Shown: in pieces, positions 17,961-27,415 of the stretch
Layout: each line of letters begins with the position of its first letter
Numbering within the stretch: the stretch's first letter is position 1
NCBI RefSeq assembly: GCF_016862935.1
Contig: NZ_BONX01000001.1
Span: 81,010 to 145,009, forward strand
Source of the DNA: Plantactinospora mayteni
GTDB lineage: Bacteria; Actinomycetota; Actinomycetes; Mycobacteriales; Micromonosporaceae
Length of the DNA stretch: 64,000 nt
Direction of reading: 5' to 3'
The notes under the pieces: generated by a model
The model's input: only the letters and a program-made list of their open reading frames with translations
Told to the model about the DNA's origin: nothing
The model's database searches: none
Made by a program: the position numbers and the translations under genes

Positions 17961-18815
17961 TCAATGCCGGATCGCCCACTGCCAGCCCGCCGCTTCCGCC
18001 GCGATGTCGGGCCACTGCGGGTGGTCCGAGTAGTCGTCGCCGCAGGGCAGGAGCCGCAGGTACGGGTCGGCGACGTGGATCCGGTCGCCGTGCGGCGCCA
18101 CCCGGTCGAGAAACCTGCGGGCCTCCAGCGCGGCCCACCGCTCGCCATGCTCCGGGTCCTCGGCGAACCGGCGTACCCTCGCCCGCAGGCGTTCGAGGAT
18201 CCCCGCCGTCCACTTGAAGTGGTGCACCTGGACGAATCCCGCGGTGCGGGGCAGCGGGCGTCCCCCAGCGGCGCCGTGCTGGGCGGTGAGCAGGTCGACG
18301 TGGCCGCGTACGAGGCACGCCTTCAGCGGCAGCGCGCAGGCGAGCCGGGTGCTGACCGAGCCGGCGAGCGGAAACTGCTCCCACAGCGGGCGTCCGTCGA
18401 GGGGCGGGAAGCCGCCGTCCGCCGCGACCCGGTCCAGGAAGCAGCCGTTGACGTGGTCGAAGCCGCCCCGCTCGCACAGCTCCGCCAGTTCCGGCAGCGG
18501 ACGGTCGTAGACGTGCAGCTCGTCGGCGTCGGCCAGCACGTACCAGGCGTCCGGGTCGAGGTATCGGAGGTAGCGGAAGATGCGCCGGCTGCCCTCCAGG
18601 GTCCATTGTCCGAAGTGGACGTGCCAGAACGACACACCGCTGTCGGCCGCCACCCGCCGCGCGTGTTCGTACCTGGGATCGTCCGGTGAGCCGACGTTGA
18701 GGACGAGCCGGAAGGACTCGATGCCGAGTCCCCGGTAGTGCCGGACCAGTTGGGGCAGCAGCAGCACGTCGTCCGCGCCGACGATGCTGGCGAAGCGCAG
18801 CCGCACGTTCGTCAT
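17961..18815 (-). CDS. Glycosyltransferase family 2-like protein
   Basis: A 284-residue protein of the Glyco_tranf_2_4/GT92-like group. The opening RLRFASIVGADDVLLLPQL corresponds to the family's N-terminal strand, and the metal motif is in WYVLADADELHVYD. A late VQVHHFKWTAGILERL segment is also typical. There is no membrane segment. The ATG overlaps the stop of the leucine-rich-repeat gene (ATGA). A 62-bp gap separates its end from the next glycosyltransferase gene. Likely acts on the cluster product; specificity unknown. Confidence 0.78.
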   Translation of the reverse strand: MTNVRLRFASIVGADDVLLLPQLVRHYRGLGIESFRLVLNVGSPDDPRYEHARRVAADSGVSFWHVHFGQWTLEGSRRIFRYLRYLDPDAWYVLADADELHVYDRPLPELAELCERGGFDHVNGCFLDRVAADGGFPPLDGRPLWEQFPLAGSVSTRLACALPLKACLVRGHVDLLTAQHGAAGGRPLPRTAGFVQVHHFKWTAGILERLRARVRRFAEDPEHGERWAALEARRFLDRVAPHGDRIHVADPYLRLLPCGDDYSDHPQWPDIAAEAAGWQWAIRH

Positions 18816-19879
18816 CGCGCCGCTCTCTCCGCCGGGTCGACCCGGATGTCCAGCTCCTCCAGCCGGCTCATCGACCGCAGGTACGAGGGTGGCCCGTCCA
18901 GCGGGTTCTCGGCCAGAAACAGCCACCGCAGCTCGGTCAGCCCGCAGATCCACTCCGGCGCCTCGGAGATCCGGTTCTCCGCCAGCCCGAGCCAGGTGAG
19001 CCCGGTCAGTTCCCGGAGCGCCGGTGGTACCTCGGTCAGGCTGTTGCCGCTCAGGTCCAGCCGGACCAGTGCGGGCGCCTCCCGGAGCCCGGGACCGACG
19101 TGGCGGAGGTGGTTGCCCCTCAGGTCCAGATCGCTCAGCGCCGCCGGCAGGCCGGGCAGCTCGGTCAGCCGGTTACCGGACAGGTCCAGGCGGCGCAGCC
19201 GGCTCAGGGACCGCAGCGTCGCCGGCAACCGCGTGATCCGGTTGTCGGCGGCGTCGAGCCAGCGCAGCTCGGTCAGCTCGGTGACGGCGTCCGCCAGACC
19301 GGACAGCCCGTTCGCGGCCACGTCCAGACCGGTGAGCCCGGGCAACCGGTACACCTGCGGCGGGAGGGTGGTGAACGCGTTGCCGCGCAGCCGGAGCAGG
19401 TCGAGTGCGGCGAGATCGGCGAGCCGGACCGGCAGGTCGGCGAGGCGGTTGCCGGCCAGGTCGAGATGGCGCAGGCCGGGCAGCTCGGCCACCACCGGCG
19501 GGACGGCCGTCAGCCCGTTGCCGGCCAGGTCCAGCCACGCCAGCCGGGTCAGCTCCGCCAGCCACCGGGGAAGGCGCGACAGGCGGTTGCCGGCCAGGTC
19601 GAGCCGGCGCAGGCCGGCGGGCGCGGACGCGGCGCCGGGCAACTCGGCCAGCCGGTTGCCGGACAGGTCGAGCCAGACCAGTCCGTCGAGGTCGAAAAGC
19701 CAGCTCGGCACCGTCGCTATCGCGTTGCCGCTGAGGTCGACCCAGTCGGCCGCGCCGAGCTCCGCGATCCCGGCCGGCACCTCGGGCAGCCCGAGATTGG
19801 ACAGGTCGACGACCCGGGCGGCCTGTTCTCCGGCGACGGCCAGCCGGCGTCGCACCTCGCCGTCGGTGGGGATCGTCAC
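18812..19879 (-). CDS. Leucine-rich-repeat protein
   Basis: A 355-residue protein built almost wholly of about thirteen 22-24-residue leucine-rich repeats of the form LxxLDLxGNxLxxLPxxLxxL, from about residue 17 to 345. It has no signal peptide, membrane segment or catalytic domain. GTG 19879 overlaps the stop of the kinase gene upstream, and its own stop overlaps the next glycosyltransferase start, so it is a true operon member. It is most likely a binding or scaffold protein. Its role in a small-molecule cluster is unexplained. Confidence 0.85.
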   Translation of the reverse strand: MTIPTDGEVRRRLAVAGEQAARVVDLSNLGLPEVPAGIAELGAADWVDLSGNAIATVPSWLFDLDGLVWLDLSGNRLAELPGAASAPAGLRRLDLAGNRLSRLPRWLAELTRLAWLDLAGNGLTAVPPVVAELPGLRHLDLAGNRLADLPVRLADLAALDLLRLRGNAFTTLPPQVYRLPGLTGLDVAANGLSGLADAVTELTELRWLDAADNRITRLPATLRSLSRLRRLDLSGNRLTELPGLPAALSDLDLRGNHLRHVGPGLREAPALVRLDLSGNSLTEVPPALRELTGLTWLGLAENRISEAPEWICGLTELRWLFLAENPLDGPPSYLRSMSRLEELDIRVDPAERAAR

Positions 19880-20802
19880 CAGTCCCGTCCCGCGTTCAAC
19901 CGGTACGCCAGCCAGCTGTGGCACTCGTCGACGTGCGCGACCCACGGCACGTCCGGCTGGTGGCCGAGGAATCCGGCCGCCTCGACCAGGTTGACCAGGT
20001 CGAACGCCATGGGCAGCAGCGCGCGTTCGGCCGGCGCCAGTGGCCGGACCTTGTCGTAGCCGGTGATCACGGCCTCGACGAGCCGGGCCGGCAGGCACCG
20101 GTCGTCCTGCTCCATCGCGGCGTAGTGCCACACCCGGGCCAGATCGATGATCAGCGGCCCGTGGTTGAGTTCGTCGAAGTCGAGCACCGCCACCACCTGG
20201 TCGTCCGCCACCAGCAGGTTGTGCCGGTGCAGGTCGTGGTGCAGCGGTCCGGCCGGCAGGTCGTCGAGCGCCCGCAGGTCGTCGCGGTGCGTGTCGAGAA
20301 ACGCCGCGGTGCGGCGCCGCCACTCGTCGGCCCCCTCGATCGCCAGCGACGAGCCCGCCACCCCGCGCAGCTGCCCGACCCGGTCGACACGCGGGATCCG
20401 CGGATCTTCCCAGCCTGCGGTGAGCAGGTGAAACCTGGCCAGCAGGCCGCCGCACTGCTCGGCGAGGTCTTCGGTGAGCCGGGACGGCACCATGCCGGGA
20501 CAGAACGGGAACACCGCGATCGGGTGCTCCGCACGCAGCAGCAGCTCGCCGTTGTCCGCCGGAAACGGCGCCGGGGTGGGATAGCCCGCGCGGGCCAGGA
20601 AGGCCACCACGTGCAGCTCCGCGGCGACCTTGTCGGCGGCGGACAGCAGGTACTGCCGGACCACCACCTCGCCGGCTTCGGTGGCGACGCGGACGTTGCG
20701 GTTGTCCTCACCGCCGGTCAGCAGCCGCGGCTCACCCTGCGGCCGGCGGCCGAAACGGGCCAGCACCACCGTGACGTCCGGGCCGTCAGGCATTGTCGAC
20801 AT
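19876..20802 (-). CDS. Aminoglycoside-phosphotransferase/homoserine-kinase-type kinase
   Basis: A 308-residue APH-fold kinase. The nucleotide-binding region includes EVVVRQYLLSAADKVAAELHVV, the catalytic loop is LHHDLHRHNLLV and the metal-binding aspartate is in VAVLDFDEL. In antibiotic clusters this fold commonly inactivates the producer's own compound or phosphorylates an intermediate. ATG 20802 has GAGG eight bases upstream; a GTG at 20826 and an ATG at 20793 are alternatives, and the GAGGTGCTGGA element before the start is repeated twice. It is coupled to the leucine-rich-repeat gene by a GTGA overlap. Confidence 0.85.
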   Translation of the reverse strand: MSTMPDGPDVTVVLARFGRRPQGEPRLLTGGEDNRNVRVATEAGEVVVRQYLLSAADKVAAELHVVAFLARAGYPTPAPFPADNGELLLRAEHPIAVFPFCPGMVPSRLTEDLAEQCGGLLARFHLLTAGWEDPRIPRVDRVGQLRGVAGSSLAIEGADEWRRRTAAFLDTHRDDLRALDDLPAGPLHHDLHRHNLLVADDQVVAVLDFDELNHGPLIIDLARVWHYAAMEQDDRCLPARLVEAVITGYDKVRPLAPAERALLPMAFDLVNLVEAAGFLGHQPDVPWVAHVDECHSWLAYRLNAGRDW

Positions 20803-20841
20803 CTCCAGCACCTCGATTTCCAGCACCTCGTTGACAGGTCG

Positions 20842-23682
20842 TCATCGGTCCCGCGCCTCCGGCGACAAGGGCTCAGGGGGCGGGCACAGGGCGAACGATG
20901 CCAGCCGGGCCCCGGCCGGGAGGACCAGATAGAGGTCGTGTCGCCCGCCCGGTCCGGCGAGCGGCGCCTCGACCGTGCGCCATTCGTACCGGCCGTCGCA
21001 GGTGGGCACGTCCAGCACGCCGAGCAGATGACCGCCGGCCGGATCGCCCAGCCGCACCTGAAGTTGCCCGCCCGGCGCGCCACCGCCCATCCGGGCCACG
21101 ATCCGGTCCGGGCCACGGCCGAGGTCGGCATCGCGGTACAGCAGCCAGGCGCCGTCGGACCGGGCCTCGACGGCCTCGCCGGTGAGCCGGGCCTCGTCGA
21201 CGATGCGGACGTTCTGGTAGTCGTCGAAGTCGACGGCGCGTACCGAGGTGCCGGTCACGTCCCGTGGCACCGGCGGCGGCGCGGTGACGGTGAGCACCGC
21301 CCGGCGCGCGATCGCGGCCGAGCTGCCACCCACCATGACCTCGTACGGTCCAGGCGCAACCCGGTGCCGCCCGCTGCCGACGTCCCAGTACCCGAGGTCG
21401 TCGACGGCGAGCGTCAGCTCGACCGCCCGGCACGCAGCCGCCGGCAGGTGGACGCGCCGGAAAGCGTGCAGTTGGTGCCGCGGCAGCGGAAGCGGCGGCT
21501 TCAGGGCCCGCAGGTAGAGCTGGACCACCTCGTCGGCATCGACGTCGCCCACGTTGGTCACGTCGACGGAGACGGTGACCCGGTCGCCGGGCGCCGCCGC
21601 CGTGGCGTCGAGGCGCAGTGCCCCGTAGTCGAAGGAGCTGTACGAGAGCCCGTGGCCGAACGGGTACAGCGGCTGCCGGTCGGAGTAGAGGTAGGTCAGC
21701 CGGCTCTTGATGATGTCGTAGTCGGTGATGTCACCCAGGTCGCCGACGCTGCGCGGCCAGCTCTGCGGCAGCCGCCCGGCCGGGCTGCACGCGCCGAAGA
21801 TCACGTCGGCCAGCCCGTTGCCGAACTCCTGTCCCCCGTGTGCCGACCACAGCAGTGCGCGGGCCCGCCCGGCGAGCTCCGGCACCGCGAGCGGGTGACC
21901 GCTGATCAGCGCCACCACCGTGTCCGGGTTGGCGTCGATGACCGTGCGGGCCAGCTCCGCCAGCGCCGGTGGCAGGCCGACGTCCTGCCGGTCCAGCATC
22001 TCCCGCCCGTTGATGTGCGGGTAGGTGCCGACGCAGAGCACCACGGTGTCCGCCCCTGCGGCGGTGGCCGCTGCCGCGTCGGTGCCCCGGCGCACCAACT
22101 CCACCTCGATCGGTGACGCCCGGTCCGGGTCCGCGCCGGGCAGCAGCCGGCCGTCGTCCTGGACCGCCGCGTAGCCCTCGGTGTAGTCGTGCCACAGCAG
22201 CCGGGCGTCCTGCCGACGGTGCAGGCGGAACGTCTCGCGGACGTCCCAGCCGTGCGGCTCGATCCGGTTGCAGCGCAGCGGTGCGCCCTTGGACCACAGG
22301 AAGAGCCCGTTCGACACCGAGCGCAGGCAGATCCCGCCCTCGCCCCAGTCGAACACGTCGAAGCAGGCGGCGTCGGTGAGCTCGGAACCGCCGGCACGCA
22401 ACTCGCCGTCCGTGGACTCGTCGCCCACCGTCAGGTAGCGGCCGTCGGCGCGCAACCGCAACGCGATCCGGTCGACGCCGGCCTCGAACGTGACGCGGGA
22501 TCCGCCGGCCTGCTCCCGGATGCCGTCGAGGGGGGTCACCCGGTAGGGCAACTGCCCGCCGTACCAGTCGCGGCAGAGCCGGTCGGCCAGCGGCCCGACG
22601 ACCGCGATCTCACCGGCGGCGCCGGGCCGCAGGGGCAGCAGCCCGTCGTTGCGCAGCAGGACAACCGATTCGCGTACCGCCTGCCGGGCGAGGGCGGCGT
22701 GCCGGTCGGCCCGGCCAGGATCCGGGTCCGGGGCGGGCGGCGGCTCGTCGAACTCGCCGAGGCGGGCCCGCATCCGCAGCAGGCGCCGGGCGGCTGCGGT
22801 CACGTCCTCCTCGCACAGCAGGCCCAGCGTGACCGCCTGGTGCAGGGCGTCGAGGGTGATGGTGGGGTCGCCGAAGTGGTCGGTGAAGCTGTCCAGGCCC
22901 GCCCGGATCGCCGCCGGGTAGGCGTGCGCCCGGTCGTCGTAGTAGCGGGTCTTCTCGACGAGGTCGGAGGGGGCGAAGCCATCCGCGACCACGACCAGGT
23001 CGGGATCGGCCTCCCGCAGGATCCGCAGATGCTCGCTCAGGTGGTTGGGGCGGCCGTTGACGAGGCTGAACGACGGCATGACGGCCGCGACCACACCCTC
23101 CCTGACCACGTCGAGGAACGGGCGCAGGTCGTACTCGTGCAACACCCGGGGCCGCACGTCCACCGACTCGGTGAACTTGTCGACCTCGTGGTTGTAGGCC
23201 AGGAAGTGCTTCAGCGTCGGTGCCGTACGCCAGCGCGGGCCGGCGCCCGCGCGGTCGTGCTCGCCACGCAGGCCACGGCAGAAGCCGACGGCCAGCCGGA
23301 CGGTCAGCAGCGGATCCTCGCTGTAACCCTCCTCGTTGCGGCCCCAGCGCGGATCGCGAAGCAGGTTGACCACGGGCGCCCAGAGGTTGCGGCCGGTCAT
23401 CGGGTCGGGCGGGTCCGCACGCAGCAGCAGGTCGACCTCGGTGCCGATGACCGCGCCGACCTCCTCGAGCAGCTCGGGGTGCCAGGTGGCGCCGAGCCCG
23501 ACCGCCTGCGGAAACACCGTGCCGGGTACCGAGGCCACCACGCCGTGCACCGCCTCCCCGCCGGTGTTGAACGCGCCCACCCCGAGCCGGTCGACCCGGG
23601 GCATGTACCCGTAGAGCATCGCGACCTTCTCGTCGAAGGTCAGCCGGCGGAGAATCGACTCCGCCCGCGCTTCGGGCTTCAC
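20842..23682 (-). CDS. GH3 beta-glycosidase with inserted beta-trefoil-like domain and CBM6 (copy 2)
   Basis: A 946-residue paralogue of the enzymes at 13401-16226 and 35836-38709. The barrel shows LWAPVVNLLRDPRWGRNEEG, with the nucleophile aspartate in VVVADGFAP (about residue 234). The insertion at about 414-514 again carries FDVFDWGEGG, GLFLWSKG and GYAAVQDDG strands, consistent with a fascin-like trefoil. FNIII-like and CBM6-like domains follow. No signal peptide is present. GTG 23682 was preferred because GGGAGG lies eight bases upstream; GTG 23691 is possible. Position between the exporter genes and the kinase suggests processing of a glycosylated product. Confidence 0.87.
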   Translation of the reverse strand: MKPEARAESILRRLTFDEKVAMLYGYMPRVDRLGVGAFNTGGEAVHGVVASVPGTVFPQAVGLGATWHPELLEEVGAVIGTEVDLLLRADPPDPMTGRNLWAPVVNLLRDPRWGRNEEGYSEDPLLTVRLAVGFCRGLRGEHDRAGAGPRWRTAPTLKHFLAYNHEVDKFTESVDVRPRVLHEYDLRPFLDVVREGVVAAVMPSFSLVNGRPNHLSEHLRILREADPDLVVVADGFAPSDLVEKTRYYDDRAHAYPAAIRAGLDSFTDHFGDPTITLDALHQAVTLGLLCEEDVTAAARRLLRMRARLGEFDEPPPAPDPDPGRADRHAALARQAVRESVVLLRNDGLLPLRPGAAGEIAVVGPLADRLCRDWYGGQLPYRVTPLDGIREQAGGSRVTFEAGVDRIALRLRADGRYLTVGDESTDGELRAGGSELTDAACFDVFDWGEGGICLRSVSNGLFLWSKGAPLRCNRIEPHGWDVRETFRLHRRQDARLLWHDYTEGYAAVQDDGRLLPGADPDRASPIEVELVRRGTDAAAATAAGADTVVLCVGTYPHINGREMLDRQDVGLPPALAELARTVIDANPDTVVALISGHPLAVPELAGRARALLWSAHGGQEFGNGLADVIFGACSPAGRLPQSWPRSVGDLGDITDYDIIKSRLTYLYSDRQPLYPFGHGLSYSSFDYGALRLDATAAAPGDRVTVSVDVTNVGDVDADEVVQLYLRALKPPLPLPRHQLHAFRRVHLPAAACRAVELTLAVDDLGYWDVGSGRHRVAPGPYEVMVGGSSAAIARRAVLTVTAPPPVPRDVTGTSVRAVDFDDYQNVRIVDEARLTGEAVEARSDGAWLLYRDADLGRGPDRIVARMGGGAPGGQLQVRLGDPAGGHLLGVLDVPTCDGRYEWRTVEAPLAGPGGRHDLYLVLPAGARLASFALCPPPEPLSPEARDR

Positions 23683-23704
23683 CCTCCACACCTCCCGGAT
23701 CGCA

Positions 23705-25492
23705 TCAGGCGTACGCCTTGGCCTGTAGGTCGTAGAGCGCGGCGTACCGGCCGGCGCGGGCCAGCAACGAGGCGTGCGTACCCGACTCGACCAGCCGCCC
23801 TGCCTCCAGCACGAGGATCAGGTCGGCACCGGCCACCGTGGAGAACCGGTGCGACACGACGACGGTGATGGCTCCGGTGCCGCCGCGAATGGCGCGGGCG
23901 CGCGTCATGTACGCCTCGAAGATCGCCCGCTCGCTCGGCGCGTCCAGGGAGGCGGTCGGCTCGTCGAGCACGAAGAGCAGCGGCTGGGCCCGCATGCACG
24001 CCCGGGCCAGCGCCACCTTCTGCCACTGCCCCTCGGACAGCTCGACGCCGCCGAACTGCGTGGACAGCATCGTGTCCGTCCCCTGCGGTAGGCGGTCGAC
24101 GAACTCTTCGGCGCCGGCCGTCCGGATCGCCGCCCGGATCCGTTCGGCGGAATCCATTCCGGCGGGGTCGCCGAGCCCCACTCCTTCGGCGACGGTGGTC
24201 CGGTACCGGCCGAAGTCCTGGAACGCCGCGCTCATCGCGGCCCGCCAGGCGGCGGTGTCGAGGTCGGCGAGGTCCGTGCCGTCCACCCGGACGGCGCCGC
24301 TGTCCGGTCGGTAGAGCTTCGCCAGCAGCTTGACGAGCGTGGACTTGCCGGAGCCGTACTCGCCGACCACGGCGACGATCGCGCCGGCCGGCAGGCGCGC
24401 GCTGAGCCGGTCCACCGCGAGACGGTCGGTGCCCGGGTAGGTGAAGCTGACGTCGTCGAGGACGATGCCGTCGGTCAGCCTGGCCGGCGGGGCGAGGCCG
24501 GGGCCGCCACGGGCCGCCGTCCCGGCGTGGTATTCGCGCAGCCACCGGTACGGGGCGAGGACCAGGGCTGCGCCACCCGCGTCGATCGAGCGTTCGACCG
24601 CCTGCTCCACCGCGAACCGCAGCTGCGCGCCGACGGTGATCGCGAGGACGAGGTCGCCGCCGGCCGCCGGTGAGCCCGCCGTCTGGCGTACCAGCAGGAC
24701 CAGGCCGCCGATGAAACCGAGCGCGAAGATGCTCCAGCCGAGCGCCGACCAGAGCGACGCGACGAGCCTCGCCCGCACGACGGTGGTCGCGGCGCTCTCC
24801 CACGCCTGCCGCTGGCGCCGGAGCAGCCGGTCGGCGGCGCCGGCCACCCGCAGTTCCTTGCCCGCCCCCGGGTCGATGGCCAGCGCCAGCAGGTGACGCT
24901 CGAGCCGCCGGTCCTCGGCCGCCGCCGCCTCGGCGTCGCGCATGCGCCGGCCCCCGTGCCACTCCAGCAGCAGCGGGACCACGGCGACGACCAGCAGGCC
25001 GAGCAGCAGCGGGGAGACGGTGGCCAGGACGGCGAGGGCCGCGCCGAGACGAACGACGAACACGAACGCCTCGATCGCCGCCCAGCCCGAGTCGACCACC
25101 CGCCACACCTCGGCGCGCACCACACCGATCCGGTCCAGGTAGTCGCTGCGTTCCAGGTGCTCGATGGTGTCGACGCCCATCGTCGCCCGCATCACCTCCG
25201 GCTGCACCTCGGTCAGGGTGACCCGGCCCACCACGTGGGTGCGCAGTTCGAAACCGATCTGACCGACGACCAGATCGATCGTGTACGCGGCAGCCGCACC
25301 GGCCGCGCCCACGACGATGGCGCTGAAGTCCGCCCGGATCGAGCCGTCGACCACGGCGCGCAGGCCGAGGCCGACGACTGCGAAGGAGACGCTGTTGAGG
25401 GCGATGCAGCACAGCGAGAGCAGGGTCAGTCCCGGGCTGTGGCGCCAGCACCGGAGGAACGACTCCCGGCGCACGGCCAGATCGGCGATCAC
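23705..25492 (-). CDS. ABC exporter half-transporter, partner B
   Basis: A 595-residue half-transporter with six predicted membrane helices (about residues 20-300) fused to an ATPase domain. Walker A is GEYGSGKST, the Q-loop is AAFQDFGRYR, the signature is VELSEGQWQKVALARA (LSEGQ in place of LSGGQ), Walker B is LLFVLDEPTASLD and the H-loop is VVSHRFSTV. The GTG start overlaps the stop of its partner gene. The two probably form a heterodimer that exports the cluster product or confers self-resistance. Confidence 0.88.
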   Translation of the reverse strand: MIADLAVRRESFLRCWRHSPGLTLLSLCCIALNSVSFAVVGLGLRAVVDGSIRADFSAIVVGAAGAAAAYTIDLVVGQIGFELRTHVVGRVTLTEVQPEVMRATMGVDTIEHLERSDYLDRIGVVRAEVWRVVDSGWAAIEAFVFVVRLGAALAVLATVSPLLLGLLVVAVVPLLLEWHGGRRMRDAEAAAAEDRRLERHLLALAIDPGAGKELRVAGAADRLLRRQRQAWESAATTVVRARLVASLWSALGWSIFALGFIGGLVLLVRQTAGSPAAGGDLVLAITVGAQLRFAVEQAVERSIDAGGAALVLAPYRWLREYHAGTAARGGPGLAPPARLTDGIVLDDVSFTYPGTDRLAVDRLSARLPAGAIVAVVGEYGSGKSTLVKLLAKLYRPDSGAVRVDGTDLADLDTAAWRAAMSAAFQDFGRYRTTVAEGVGLGDPAGMDSAERIRAAIRTAGAEEFVDRLPQGTDTMLSTQFGGVELSEGQWQKVALARACMRAQPLLFVLDEPTASLDAPSERAIFEAYMTRARAIRGGTGAITVVVSHRFSTVAGADLILVLEAGRLVESGTHASLLARAGRYAALYDLQAKAYA

Positions 25493-27357
25493 CGGCTCTC
25501 CCCGTCGAGCGTTGAACCCTCCAGGCGGTCGTCGTACCCCTGGACGAACCGGTCTGCCTGGATCTTGAACAGCCGGGCGTAGCGGCCACCCGCGGCCGTC
25601 AGCTCCTCGTGGGTACCGGACTCGGCGATCACACCGTCTGCCAGCAGCACGATGCGGTCGGCGCCGCGCACCGTGGAGAGCCGGTGGGAGATCAGGACCG
25701 TGGTAGCGCCGTTTCTGGTCCCGGACAACCGGTCGAACACCTCCGACTCGGTGCGGACGTCCAGGTGCGCGGTGGGCTCGTCCAGGACGAGCACGCGAGC
25801 CCCGGTGTGCACCGCGTAGCAGGCCCGGGCCAGGATCACGTGCTGCCACTGACCACCGGACAGGTCCACCCCGCCGGAACGGGTGCGCGACAGCGGGGTG
25901 TCGGCGCCACGGGGCAGCCGCTCCAGGACCGGCGCCAGCCCCGACCTGGTGACGGCCTTCTCCAGCGCCACCGCGTCCACCGGGCCGGGAGCACCGAACG
26001 TGACGTTGTCGACCGCCGCGAGCTGGTACCTGACGAAGTCCTGGAACACCACGGTCAGCCGGCGTCGCCACGCGGCCGGGCCGCCGGCCACCGGGTCGTG
26101 GATGTCCACGCCGTCGGCGGTGACCCGGCCGGCGACCGGCCGGTACAGGCCGGCGAGTAGCTTGACCAGCGTCGACTTGCCGGCACCGTTGAGACCGACC
26201 ACGGCCAGCCACTCGCCGGGCCGGATCTCCAGGTCGAGGCCGTCGAGCACCGGCCGGTCGGCGCCGGGATACCGGAAGACCACCTTCTCGAAGCGGAGCA
26301 CCGGCGGGGCGGTGGCGCCGGTGCTCGCCGCGACCGGCGGGCCGAGCACGGCGGGTGCCGGCCGCGAGACAGCCCCCAGGCGTTCGGCGAGTTCCTCGTA
26401 CGCCTCGACGACCGGCGCCGCCCCGGCGACATTGACCACGTCGTCCAGGCTGATCAGTGTCGCGTACACGCTCCACGCCGCGGTGAGGATCGCCACCTCG
26501 GTGGCGACCGTCGCGGCACCGTTGACGACGCCCCTGGCCACAATCACGTAGACCGCGGCCAGGGGCACGAACATCAGCACGGTGGGCAGCCACTGCCCCA
26601 GCCCGGCACGCCGGTCGTCCGCCCACACCGGCCCGAGATGCGTGCGCACGTGCCGCTGCTGGCGGCCGACCAGCCAGTCGGCGAAGCCGAAGACCCGCAC
26701 CTCCTTGCCCTCCGCCGGTGCGGTCGACACCTCCGTCCAGTAGCCGGCGGATCGGTGGTCCGGCAGTCCGGCCGACCAGATCCGGAAGTGCCGCCGCCAC
26801 CGCCTGATCGCCAGCAGTCGTACGGCGACCGCGGGGACGCCGAGCACCAGTACCAGCCACCAGGCGAACGACGCGAGCACCGCCGCCGTCGCGGCCAGCC
26901 CGAGGTACTGCACGACGGTCCGCAGTTGACCGAGCACGCCGTCGGAGATGCTCTTCTCCAGCCACACCGACGGCTCCCGGGTGACCTGTCTCAGCAGGTC
27001 CTGGGTCCGGGGCTGCTCCAGCGTGTCGATCGTGCCGGCGCCCATGGCCAGCCGCGCGACGCGGAGCCGGTGCGCCCCGTCGATGCGGATCTTCGTCAGG
27101 GTGGCCAGCGGTCGCAGCAGCGCCTTCAGCGCCACGTTCACCAGCAGGGCCGCGCCGAGCAGCGCGAGCGGTGTCGCCAGGTGGGACAGCGCCCCGGGGT
27201 CCTCCCCCTCCCGGCGCATGGCGGAGACCACCGCCGCGGTGGCGACAGCCGTCGCCGCGGGCAGCAACGCCTGGACGAGCAGGGTGGTGGCGAGCGCCGC
27301 GACCACCGGCAACCCCGCGTCGGCGAGACGGCGCAACAGAAGAAGGCGAACACGCAC
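25489..27357 (-). CDS. ABC exporter half-transporter, partner A
   Basis: A 622-residue half-transporter: membrane domain at about residues 1-330, ATPase domain at about 375-600. Walker A is GLNGAGKST, the Q-loop is VFQDFVRYQ, the signature is canonical VDLSGGQWQHVILARA, Walker B is VLVLDEPTAHLD and the H-loop is LISHRLSTV. GTG 27357 has GGGGGAG six bases upstream; the frame is open further but carries no signal. It lies 58 bp after the N-glycosidase gene and is coupled to partner B by GTGA. Confidence 0.88.
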   Translation of the reverse strand: MRVRLLLLRRLADAGLPVVAALATTLLVQALLPAATAVATAAVVSAMRREGEDPGALSHLATPLALLGAALLVNVALKALLRPLATLTKIRIDGAHRLRVARLAMGAGTIDTLEQPRTQDLLRQVTREPSVWLEKSISDGVLGQLRTVVQYLGLAATAAVLASFAWWLVLVLGVPAVAVRLLAIRRWRRHFRIWSAGLPDHRSAGYWTEVSTAPAEGKEVRVFGFADWLVGRQQRHVRTHLGPVWADDRRAGLGQWLPTVLMFVPLAAVYVIVARGVVNGAATVATEVAILTAAWSVYATLISLDDVVNVAGAAPVVEAYEELAERLGAVSRPAPAVLGPPVAASTGATAPPVLRFEKVVFRYPGADRPVLDGLDLEIRPGEWLAVVGLNGAGKSTLVKLLAGLYRPVAGRVTADGVDIHDPVAGGPAAWRRRLTVVFQDFVRYQLAAVDNVTFGAPGPVDAVALEKAVTRSGLAPVLERLPRGADTPLSRTRSGGVDLSGGQWQHVILARACYAVHTGARVLVLDEPTAHLDVRTESEVFDRLSGTRNGATTVLISHRLSTVRGADRIVLLADGVIAESGTHEELTAAGGRYARLFKIQADRFVQGYDDRLEGSTLDGESR

Positions 27358-27415
27358 GCGCAACTCCCCCGGTCCTCCAGTCGGCGGAACACTGCGTCGA
27401 CCCGTACGGAACGCG

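Noticed and set aside
19918..22116. A 732-codon plus-strand frame opposite the kinase and GH3 genes.
   Set aside because: Same shadow-frame character; the minus-strand genes have intact motifs and operon overlaps.
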